Shown here: in pieces, positions 1 through 6,097 of the stretch
How positions within the stretch are numbered: position 1 is the stretch's first letter
How the letters are laid out: every line of letters starts with the position of its first letter
Source of the DNA: Desulfobulbaceae bacterium UBA2213
GTDB lineage: Bacteria; Desulfobacterota; Desulfobulbia; Desulfobulbales; Desulfocapsaceae
Direction: 5' to 3'
Assembly: GCA_002327225.1 (NCBI GenBank)
Contig: DCUN01000149.1
Span: forward strand, 1-13,106
DNA: 13,106 nucleotides
Notes under the pieces: model-generated
Databases searched by the model: none
What the model was told of the DNA's origin: nothing
The model's input: the letters and a program-made list of their open reading frames with translations, nothing else
Position numbers and translations under genes: made by a program

Positions 1-438
1 TCGCTCTGCGGTTCAGGGGTTACCGGTGTGCGTTGTGTTATCAATGACGGTGCCTTTCATGCGGTTGACTCCTCGGATGTGGCCTTTCAGCTGGCAGCCA
101 TCGGCGCCTTCAAGGATGGTTATATGAAGGCCAAGCCTGTGATCATGGAACCGATCATGAAGGTTTCCGTCGAAGGCCCCACCGAGTTCCAGGGCTCGAT
201 CATGGGCAGTATCAATCAGCGGCGTGGTATGATCATTGGAACCATGGAAGAGGGTAACTACACCGTGGTTGAGGCCGATGTGCCTTTGTCCGAGATGTTT
301 GGCTATTCAACCACCCTGCGTTCTCTGACCCAGGGAAAGGCCGAGTTCACCATGGAATTTTCCGCCTTTAAACAGGTGCCAAAGCTGGTCAATGACGAGC
401 TGATCAAGAAATATCAGAGCGAAAAGAAGAACGCCTAA
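1..438 (+). CDS. fusA: Elongation factor G, C-terminal part (domains IV-V), 5' truncated by window edge
   Basis: The reading frame is open from base 1 and ends at a TAA at 436-438, leaving about 145 residues. They match the end of EF-G, the GTPase that drives ribosomal translocation. The late domain IV signature VDSSDVAFQLAAIGAFKDG comes first, then PIMKVSVEGP, and then the domain V hallmarks NQRRGMIIG and VPLSEMFGYSTTLRS followed by TQGKAEFTMEF. The wording (EGPTEFQGSIMGS, and EEGNYTVVEADVPL) resembles, from memory, the second EF-G type found in many deltaproteobacteria rather than the str-operon copy. No ribosomal protein genes follow, which fits a second copy. The G domain lies outside the window, so paralogue assignment is not certain. 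Confidence 0.93.
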   Translation, partial: SLCGSGVTGVRCVINDGAFHAVDSSDVAFQLAAIGAFKDGYMKAKPVIMEPIMKVSVEGPTEFQGSIMGSINQRRGMIIGTMEEGNYTVVEADVPLSEMFGYSTTLRSLTQGKAEFTMEFSAFKQVPKLVNDELIKKYQSEKKNA

Positions 439-470
439 TTTTTTATTTCCGCATGAAAAGTTGTTTTGTT

Positions 471-493
471 CCGGGTATGGGTTCCATACCCGG
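471..493 (+). other. Perfect 10-bp hairpin between EF-G and ATPase genes
   Basis: ccgggtatgg (471-480) and ccatacccgg (484-493) pair perfectly around a 3-nt loop, 32 nt after the EF-G stop. No T-run follows on the plus strand, so it is not a classical intrinsic terminator. It could be an mRNA-stabilising or weak attenuating stem between the two genes. Its core (gggtat / ataccc) also occurs in the terminator stem at 1411-1438, which may be chance. Confidence 0.45.
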
Positions 494-546
494 TAGATCG
501 TCCTTTGTGGGCGAAGCACATGAATAGATAAAAGAGGTACACGGCC

Positions 547-1254
547 ATGGCGAAAAAAAACCTGGTAATGAAAAATCCCTTGCGTATTCTGGGACTTGAA
601 AAGAAGGTAAAGGAAAAGGGCGCTGGCATGGGGCTGGTTGTGGCCCGTGCCGGTCTTGGTAAGACAGCCATTCTGGTGCAGATTGCTCTTGATTCGATGC
701 TCTGGGGCGATAAAGTGCTGCATGTCTCTATCGGTGAGAGTTTTGACAAGACCCGGGCCTGGTATGATGATATCCTGGCATTGATGGCAGCCGATGAGAA
801 AAGTGACAGCTTTCAGACTACCGTTGCCGAGATCATGCCGAATCGGATGATCATGACCTTCAAGGAGACTAACTTCAATCAGGTCAAGCTTGAAGAAAGA
901 CTCGATGATCTGGTGGAGCAGAATATCTATAAGCCTGTGTGTCTGATTATTGATGGATACGATTTCCAGGCAGAGAGTCATGCGGCCCTGCAGGAATTCA
1001 AGGAGTTCATGGTAAGAAAGGGCTTGAAGATGATCTGGTTCTCAGCAACCACTCATCGCGCTGATGAACGAAAGAGCCCTTTGGGCGTGCCTGCTCCCTG
1101 TCATGAACTTGAGGATCTTTTTGATGTCGCCCTGATGATTGCACCAAAGAACGATGCCATTGATCTGAAGATTCTTAAATGTAACTGTTGCGAGGTTGAT
1201 CCCGGAACTTCGCTGACGCTTGATCCGTCCACCATGCTGATCAAGAAGGCATAG
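547..1254 (+). CDS. RecA/KaiC-like P-loop ATPase, function unknown
   Basis: This is a 235-aa soluble protein. A Walker A variant is visible at residues 33-40 (ARAGLGKT, Ala where Gly is usual). A Walker B follows at 132-138 (CLIIDGYD, with D136 after a hydrophobic strand). The C-terminal strands (LKILKCNCCEVDPG, then LTLDPSTMLI) resemble the end of the RecA/DnaB/KaiC core. The start is supported by GAGG at 534-537, nine bases before the ATG. There is no membrane segment and no appended helicase or DNA-binding domain. It lies 108 nt after EF-G, so it may share that transcript, and it ends before a terminator at 1407-1446. I do not recognise a named family; the fold call rests on the two Walker motifs and the protein's length. 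The paired cysteines near the C-terminus (CNCC) are unusual for this fold. Confidence 0.85.
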   Translation: MAKKNLVMKNPLRILGLEKKVKEKGAGMGLVVARAGLGKTAILVQIALDSMLWGDKVLHVSIGESFDKTRAWYDDILALMAADEKSDSFQTTVAEIMPNRMIMTFKETNFNQVKLEERLDDLVEQNIYKPVCLIIDGYDFQAESHAALQEFKEFMVRKGLKMIWFSATTHRADERKSPLGVPAPCHELEDLFDVALMIAPKNDAIDLKILKCNCCEVDPGTSLTLDPSTMLIKKA

Positions 1255-1310
1255 GCGGGAGAAAGTGAGCAGGGTCCGGGGTGTTGTTGGCTTCCCAAGC
1301 TGCTGTAAAA

Positions 1311-1400
1311 AAAATAACATGGTCTTCTCAATGCCCAGAGCGGCATAAGGAGCCGTAACGAAATAGATATAAATGGCCATGTTATTTCGTAACGGCTCCT
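1311..1400. repeat. 90-nt structured repeat element, copy 1
   Basis: This copy shares about 84% identity, without gaps, with 11902-11991 (14 mismatches, nine of them in a 16-nt spacer at 1322-1337). Arms 1348-1364 and 1384-1400 form a 17-position stem with one A-A mismatch and a 19-nt loop. An upstream strand at 1312-1324 can instead pair with 1375-1387 (13 pairs including one G-U), which excludes the base of the first stem. It lies between the ATPase gene and the hisA terminator. No T-run follows it, so it is not a terminator, and I see no target-site duplication or transposase. It could be a MITE-like repeat or a structured RNA; orientation is unknown. Confidence 0.8.
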
Positions 1401-1406
1401 CAAGTG

Positions 1407-1446
1407 AAAAGCGGGTATCTCCAGCAGGAGATACCCGCTTTTTTTT
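1407..1446 (+). terminator. Strong rho-independent terminator upstream of hisA
   Basis: gcgggtatctcc (1411-1422) pairs perfectly with ggagatacccgc (1427-1438) around the loop agca. Eight T (1439-1446) follow, and A residues at 1407-1410 can extend the stem into them. It most likely ends the EF-G/ATPase transcript. Only 27 nt separate its last T from the hisA ATG, leaving little room for a separate hisA promoter. Confidence 0.9.
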
Positions 1447-1473
1447 GTGTACTCAAACACTGTGCAGGGAATT

Positions 1474-2244
1474 ATGAAATTTCGACCTTGTATCGATCTG
1501 CATGAGGGGAAGGTAAAACAGATTGTCGGTTCAACATTGAACGATGAGCGGCCGGAACAGTTGCTGGTCAATTTTACCGCCAGTCATCCACCTTCCTGGT
1601 TTGCCGAACTTTACCGGCGAGACGATCTCAGAGGCGGCCATATTATCAAGCTGGGGCCTGGCAATGATGAGGCAGCGCTGTCGGCGCTCAACGCCTGGCC
1701 CGGCGGCATGCAGATTGGCGGCGCTATAACGGCGGAGAATGGTGGCTACTGGCTGGATCACGGGGCTTCCCATGTCATTGTGACCTCCTACGTCTTCAAG
1801 GATGGTATGATTGATGAAGAACGGTTGCGGCAGCTGGTGCAGGCGGTAGGAAGGGAGAGGCTGGTGCTCGATCTGAGCTGCAGAAGGCGAGGAGATCATT
1901 ATTATATTGTTACTGATCGCTGGCAGCGTTTCACGCACGTTGTCATCAGCGAAGAGGTGCTGGCCCATTTCGCTCAGTTCTGTGATGAATTTCTTATCCA
2001 TGCCGCTGATGTCGAAGGACAGTGTCAGGGGGTGGAGCAGGAGTTGATAGAAAAACTGGCTGTCTGGTCTCCGATTCCTGCCACCTACGCCGGCGGGATT
2101 CGTCATGTTGAAGATCTGGAACTGATTCGTCATCTGGGACAGGGGCGGCTGGATGCCACGGTAGGTAGCGCACTTGATATCTTCGGGGGCAGAGAAATGA
2201 CCTATGCCGAGGCCGTTCGTTTTCATCAGGCAGCCAAGGGGTGA
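1474..2244 (+). CDS. hisA: HIS6-type phosphoribosylformimino-AICAR ribotide isomerase (HisA)
   Basis: This is a 256-aa TIM barrel that catalyses the Amadori isomerisation of ProFAR to PRFAR in histidine biosynthesis. The first-strand motif CIDLHEGKVKQIVG carries the probable catalytic D8. D133 (LVLDLSCRR) and D179 (HAADVEG) occupy later active-site strands, and YAGGIRHVEDL (205-215) is the phosphate-binding loop. The phrasing (FRPCIDLHEGKVKQIVGSTL, and YVFKDG) is that of the eukaryotic HIS6 subfamily rather than ordinary bacterial HisA. I recall that subfamily as rare in bacteria. ATG 1474 is chosen with agg(ga) at 1466-1470. An upstream in-frame GTG at 1447 directly abuts the terminator T-run and is unlikely. 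No other his gene is near. A 68-aa gene follows after 3 nt. Confidence 0.88.
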   Translation: MKFRPCIDLHEGKVKQIVGSTLNDERPEQLLVNFTASHPPSWFAELYRRDDLRGGHIIKLGPGNDEAALSALNAWPGGMQIGGAITAENGGYWLDHGASHVIVTSYVFKDGMIDEERLRQLVQAVGRERLVLDLSCRRRGDHYYIVTDRWQRFTHVVISEEVLAHFAQFCDEFLIHAADVEGQCQGVEQELIEKLAVWSPIPATYAGGIRHVEDLELIRHLGQGRLDATVGSALDIFGGREMTYAEAVRFHQAAKG

Positions 2245-2247
2245 CAA

Positions 2248-2454
2248 GTGAGCCTGGAAGATTATATATTCGAAAAATCAGCTGTTAAAATGGAAAAGCT
2301 AGCGGCTCTGGCGGAACTGAAGATTCAGATTCCTCAGGATATGGTTGTCGCGTATCAACGCTGTTCCTGGACTATTATCCATGAAACCGGCAGGAAACCG
2401 CTGGAGGTGATGGAGGAGATGGTGCGTGATTTTCTGATCAAACATGGCTGTTGA
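2248..2454 (+). CDS. Small conserved-looking protein, function unknown, coupled to hisA
   Basis: This 68-aa protein starts with GTG three bases after the hisA stop. A near-consensus Shine-Dalgarno, aaggggtga, spans the end of hisA (2236-2244), so translational coupling is likely. The protein is mostly helical in appearance and mixed-charge, with a central segment AELKIQIPQDMVVAYQR and a C-terminal EVMEEMVRDFLIKHGC. I see no metal-binding cluster, signal peptide or membrane segment. A terminator-like stem follows directly (2456-2486), so it closes the hisA transcript. I do not recognise the family. The good ribosome site and tight spacing are the main reasons to treat it as a real gene. Confidence 0.68.
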   Translation: MSLEDYIFEKSAVKMEKLAALAELKIQIPQDMVVAYQRCSWTIIHETGRKPLEVMEEMVRDFLIKHGC

Positions 2455-2455
2455 T

Positions 2456-2486
2456 GCAGGGGGGATGCCCTGCCTTTTTCTTTTTT
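2456..2486 (+). terminator. Probable rho-independent terminator after hisA pair
   Basis: gcaggg (2456-2461) pairs with ccctgc (2468-2473) around a six-base loop. A pyrimidine tail with two T-runs follows (2475-2479 and 2481-2486). The stem is short but GC-rich, and it begins directly after the stop codon of the 68-aa gene. Confidence 0.65.
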
Positions 2487-2501
2487 GGGGCTGATGTCTT
2501 C

Positions 2502-2530
2502 TTGACCTCTTTCCTATCATTAGATAGACT
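2502..2530 (+). promoter_or_regulatory. Candidate sigma70-type promoter for the HDOD operon
   Basis: ttgacc (2502-2507, 5/6 match to -35) and tagact (2525-2530, 4/6 match to -10) are separated by 17 bp, just after the terminator of the previous unit. The start site would fall near 2537, giving a leader of about 55 nt. A small dyad, ctatc-atta-gatag, overlaps the spacer and -10 and could be an operator. This is by inspection only. Confidence 0.45.
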
Positions 2531-2592
2531 GAAATTGTTTGTTTTTTACAGCTCATCGGTGACTATTAAAGTTTTATTAAAGGGCATGCGGC

Positions 2593-3453
2593 GTGAACTC
2601 TGACAGGGAAGCTCAGCGGGAAAAGATAGAAAAATTCATCCGGAAGATGCCCAGTCTGTCGACCACGGTGGGAAAGGTTCTGGAGGTCTGCAGTCGCACG
2701 GATGCCTCGCCTAACGAGCTGAATAAGGTTATTTCCCTTGATCCTGTATTGACCGGCCAGGTCTTGAAGCTGATCAATTCGGCTTATTATTCAATGGTGA
2801 GCAAGGTAACGTCTCTTACCCGTGCCATCACCATGCTGGGGATGAATACGGTCAAGAATATGGCCCTCAGCACTGCCATTATCCAGTCCGTTGCCGGTTC
2901 CAACAAATCGAAAGCCCTGCCCACGGTCAAGTTCTGGGCCCATTCTATCGGCGTAGGGGTGAGCGCCAAGTTGTTGGCGACGGCCAGTGGTGTCTCGATC
3001 CAGGAACGGGAAGAGTTTTTTATAGCCGGGATGTTGCATGATCTCGGCAAGATCCCTTTCGGTGATGAGTATATCCAGGCTCTGGCAATTGCCCGTCAGG
3101 AGCAGAGGCCACTGGTTGAGGTGGAACGGGAATTTTTTGGTATCGATCATCAGGAAGTCGGGGCATTGATTGGTGAAAAATGGATGCTGAAAGGGTTCCT
3201 GGCCAGTGGCATCTCTTGTCATCATGCTGTTGACCTGGCAGGAGATGACGATCGTGCCAGGGTTGCCATCATCTCCCTGGCCAATATGTATGTTAACATC
3301 CAAGATATAGGGTATGCTGGAGATCCTTTTCCTGAACATGAGAATACAGAGCGACTTCTTGAACTCACAGGGTTGGATTGGTCGGATCTCGCTGCCATCA
3401 GCGAGACGGTAGAGAACGAGATCGACAAGGCCCAAATCTTTTTGCAGGTATAA
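2593..3453 (+). CDS. HDOD-domain protein
   Basis: This 286-aa protein consists almost entirely of one HDOD domain, a degenerate relative of the HD-phosphohydrolases that usually acts in signalling. The opening RKMPSLSTTVGKVLEVCS (17-34), the ISLDPVLTGQVLKLINSAYY segment (47-66) and SLTRAITMLGMNTVKNMAL (74-92) are typical. An HD-like centre is retained: H117, H149-D150 in GMLHDLGKIP, H186 in DHQEVG, and H210/H211. That is more histidines than many HDOD proteins keep, so residual metal binding is possible but unproven. Start is GTG with aaaggg at 2579-2584, eight bases upstream. No receiver, GGDEF or EAL domain is attached. It is followed after 8 nt by the hydrolase gene, so the two are very likely cotranscribed. 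Confidence 0.9.
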   Translation: MNSDREAQREKIEKFIRKMPSLSTTVGKVLEVCSRTDASPNELNKVISLDPVLTGQVLKLINSAYYSMVSKVTSLTRAITMLGMNTVKNMALSTAIIQSVAGSNKSKALPTVKFWAHSIGVGVSAKLLATASGVSIQEREEFFIAGMLHDLGKIPFGDEYIQALAIARQEQRPLVEVEREFFGIDHQEVGALIGEKWMLKGFLASGISCHHAVDLAGDDDRARVAIISLANMYVNIQDIGYAGDPFPEHENTERLLELTGLDWSDLAAISETVENEIDKAQIFLQV

Positions 3454-3461
3454 GAGAGACC

Positions 3462-4379
3462 ATGAATGTTCGATTTTGGGGAGTGAGGGGATCTATCCCC
3501 TGTCCCGGACCCTTGACCCAGAAATACGGGGGGAACGGAGCCTGCATAGAATTGCGGATGGGCGATGAGAACAGGCTTGTGATCATTGATGCCGGTTCCG
3601 GCATCCGGCAGCTTGGTAATCACCTGATGCAGCACGATCTGCCCCGGGGACCGATCCGGGCCGAGATCTTTCTTACTCACACCCATTGGGATCATATCAT
3701 GGGCTTTCCTTTTTTCGTTCCTATTTATGTCCCAGGTACGCAGTTGAAGGTCTATGGCCCTGTTTCCTTTGAGGATGATCCCCTGGAGGATGTCGTCGGC
3801 GGGCAGATGAAGTATCGTTATTTCCCGGTCAATATGGGTGAGCTTCGATCAGAAATTGCGTATGTCCGCTTACAGGAAGAGTCCGGAAAAGAGTATGGGG
3901 ATGGACTGGTTGTGACCACCAAGATTCTCAACCATCCCATTACAGCCCTTGGCTATCGTTTCGACTATCAGGGTAAGTCGTTCTGCACCTGTTATGACTT
4001 TGAACCCTTCCGTAACCTCTTTATTACCGATCCGGATCACCCTGATTATGATGAGGCTATGTCCGTTGAGGGCGAGGAGGTGGCCAGAGAACAGAATCTG
4101 GCAGTGGAGTCCTTTTTCGCCGGCGCCGACCTGCTGGTCCATGATTCCCAATATACCGATGCTGAGTTCAAGAGCCGGGTCGGGTGGGGTCATTCCACGT
4201 GTGAGTACGCCATTGCTGCCGCAAACCGGGCAGGCGTGAAAAGGCTGGCCCTGTTTCACCACGATCCCGATCGGACCGATCAGCAGATAGATGAGATGGC
4301 CGCCACCTATTGCCAACCCGGACGCTATGGCGATACTGAGGTCTTTTTTGCCAGAGAAGGACAGTTGCTGGAGTTGTGA
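3462..4379 (+). CDS. Metallo-beta-lactamase-fold hydrolase (phosphodiesterase-like)
   Basis: This 305-aa cytosolic protein carries the signature LTHTHWDHIMGF (71-82), giving the HxHxDH di-metal site H73, H75, D77 and H78. Further likely ligands are H158 (LNHPI), D228 (LLVHDSQYT), H244 (GWGHST) and H266 (LFHHDP). The N-terminal MNVRFWGVRGSIPCPG and the GWGHST...FHHDP ending place it in the group of MBL proteins often annotated as phosphoribosyl or nucleotide cyclic phosphodiesterases; the substrate cannot be read from sequence. ATG 3462 begins at the family's usual N-terminus and has gagag at 3454-3458. Upstream in-frame codons overlap the HDOD gene and are rejected. It sits 8 nt after HDOD and 10 nt before nadE, suggesting one operon. 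Confidence 0.88.
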   Translation: MNVRFWGVRGSIPCPGPLTQKYGGNGACIELRMGDENRLVIIDAGSGIRQLGNHLMQHDLPRGPIRAEIFLTHTHWDHIMGFPFFVPIYVPGTQLKVYGPVSFEDDPLEDVVGGQMKYRYFPVNMGELRSEIAYVRLQEESGKEYGDGLVVTTKILNHPITALGYRFDYQGKSFCTCYDFEPFRNLFITDPDHPDYDEAMSVEGEEVAREQNLAVESFFAGADLLVHDSQYTDAEFKSRVGWGHSTCEYAIAAANRAGVKRLALFHHDPDRTDQQIDEMAATYCQPGRYGDTEVFFAREGQLLEL

Positions 4380-4389
4380 TTCGCTTGCT

Positions 4390-6039
4390 ATGAAGTTTGC
4401 CCTGATTCAGATAAATCCGCTGATTGGTGATTTCGCAGCCAATTGCCGGGCCATTGTCCTTGGCGCGGAACAGGCTTACGCTCGGGGCTGTGAACTGGCA
4501 ATTTTCCCGGAGATGGTTGTTTCCGGCTACCCGCCTCAGGACTTTCTGGAGAGGCAGTCTTTTCTTGACGACCATGACCGCGCCCTGGCCCGACTGATTG
4601 GCGTCCTTCCTCCCCTGGCGGTGATGTTCGGCTGCCTGGAACAGAGGCAGGAGAGGAGGCAGGGTAAACCGCTGTATAATTCGGTGCTGGTGGTTCAAGG
4701 CGGCGAGATCATTCATCGGGTACGCAAGCAGCTGCTGCCATCGTACGATGTCTTTGATGAACGCCGTTACTTTGAGCCGGGGCCGCCGGCGTCATTATTC
4801 TCCTTTGGGGGGATGACCTTTGCTATAACCGTCTGTGAGGATATCTGGTATCAGGCTGCTGGCTGTTATCGCAGTGACCCGGTGGCCGACCTCTTTGCCG
4901 GTGCCAAGCAGCAGGGGCGCAGAATCGATTGTCTGATCAATGTCTCAGCCTCTCCTTTTCAGCGTGACAAGGACCTTGCCCGTCATGCCATCTTCCGTTC
5001 CCTCTGTTCCCGCTATCAGGTTCCATTTCTCTATGTGAATCAGGTGGGCGGGCAGGACTCCCTGCTTTTTGACGGGGGGAGTCTGGCCATGAATGCCAAC
5101 TCAGAGATTGTGGCCAGATGTGCCTCTTTCGTCCCTGATATGGTGGTGGTGGAGAGCGAGACCTGGCGAGGCGAGATGCATGGACTGGAGCTGGAGGAGC
5201 CGGTGGCTGCCGTCTATGCGGCACTCGTCATGGGGGTGGCTGATTATGTGCGCAAATGCGGCTTCCGTTCCGTAGTCCTTGGCCTCTCCGGTGGTATCGA
5301 TTCTGCCGTGACCGCCGCCATCGCCGCTGATGCCCTCGGCGCCGAAAATGTCCTCGGGGTTGCCCTGCCCTCTCCCTACAGCTCAGCGGATTCGCTGGAA
5401 GATGCGCAGGCACTGGCGACAAATCTTGGCTGCGGATTCAAGGTTATTCCCATTACTCCCCTCTTTTCCGCCTTTCAGGAGTCCCTGCAGCCTCTTTTTG
5501 CAGGCATGGAGGAAGATCTCACCGAACAGAATCTTCAGGCCCGGATCCGGGGCAATCTGCTTATGGCCCTCTCCAACAAGTTTGGCCACCTGCTCTTGTC
5601 AACCGGCAATAAAAGTGAGATGGCGGTCGGGTACTGCACCCTCTATGGCGATATGAGCGGCGGCCTGGCCGTGATCTCCGATGTGCCCAAACAGATGGTC
5701 TATGAGCTGGCTCGCTACGTGAACCGCGAGCAGGAGAGGATCCCGGAGCGGAGCCTGAGCAAGGCGCCGACAGCTGAGCTCAAGGCCGATCAGTGCGATC
5801 AGGATGACCTGCCCCCCTATGCGATCCTCGACCAGATCCTCGAGCTGCATCTGGAGCAGGGAGCCGGGATTGCGACCCTGGTTGCGGCAGGTTTTGAAGA
5901 GGTGGTGGTGCGTGACGTCCTGCGCCGGATCCGTCTCAATGAGTATAAACGCAAGCAGGCGCCCATGGGTCTGAAGGTGACCAGCAAGGCCTTCGGCTAT
6001 GGCCGGCGTTATCCTAATGTCCAGAATTATCAGGAATAA
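4390..6039 (+). CDS. nadE: Glutamine-dependent NAD(+) synthetase
   Basis: This is a 549-aa two-domain enzyme converting deamido-NAD, ATP and glutamine to NAD. The N-terminal nitrilase-type glutaminase domain has the triad E41 (FPEMVVSGYPP), K113 (VRKQLLPSYDVFDERRYF) and C149 (TVCEDIW). The C-terminal synthetase domain begins near residue 275 and shows the PP-loop SGGIDS (300-305), then LSTGNKSEMAVGYCTLYGDM and later SKAPTAELKADQCDQDDLPPY. The length matches full bacterial glutamine-dependent enzymes, with no truncation. ATG 4390 aligns with the conserved start MKFALIQINPLIGDF. No good Shine-Dalgarno is close (ggag lies 16 bases upstream, inside the previous gene), so coupling to the upstream cistron is likely. 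Confidence 0.97.
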   Translation: MKFALIQINPLIGDFAANCRAIVLGAEQAYARGCELAIFPEMVVSGYPPQDFLERQSFLDDHDRALARLIGVLPPLAVMFGCLEQRQERRQGKPLYNSVLVVQGGEIIHRVRKQLLPSYDVFDERRYFEPGPPASLFSFGGMTFAITVCEDIWYQAAGCYRSDPVADLFAGAKQQGRRIDCLINVSASPFQRDKDLARHAIFRSLCSRYQVPFLYVNQVGGQDSLLFDGGSLAMNANSEIVARCASFVPDMVVVESETWRGEMHGLELEEPVAAVYAALVMGVADYVRKCGFRSVVLGLSGGIDSAVTAAIAADALGAENVLGVALPSPYSSADSLEDAQALATNLGCGFKVIPITPLFSAFQESLQPLFAGMEEDLTEQNLQARIRGNLLMALSNKFGHLLLSTGNKSEMAVGYCTLYGDMSGGLAVISDVPKQMVYELARYVNREQERIPERSLSKAPTAELKADQCDQDDLPPYAILDQILELHLEQGAGIATLVAAGFEEVVVRDVLRRIRLNEYKRKQAPMGLKVTSKAFGYGRRYPNVQNYQE

Positions 6040-6097
6040 AAAATAATTTCTCGCCCAGAGGCGCAGAGATCGTACAGCATAAAGGATACGTTCAAGG

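Noticed and set aside
1348..1373. aaggag inside the repeat as a Shine-Dalgarno for a downstream ATG
   Set aside because: The distance to the ATG is about 20 nt, and the frame would run through the terminator stem. A chance match is more likely.
1348..1400. Short shared minus-strand peptide, M-x-I-Y-I-x-F-V-T-A-P-Y-A-A, encoded by both copies of the 90-nt repeat
   Set aside because: Similarity stops with the repeat, the second copy begins with TTG, and there is no suitably spaced ribosome site. The substitution pattern (paired stem change) fits structure better than coding.
1311..1400. Repeat copy 1 as a hisA riboswitch or attenuator leader
   Set aside because: The second copy lies between unrelated convergent genes without a terminator, so a hisA-specific sensor is not supported. 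The terminator itself is kept as a finding.
6048..6070. cgcccagag / gcgcagag near-repeat upstream of the cytochrome gene
   Set aside because: Only two imperfect units, too short to call a repeat, although it resembles short repeats seen in intergenic DNA of other bacteria.
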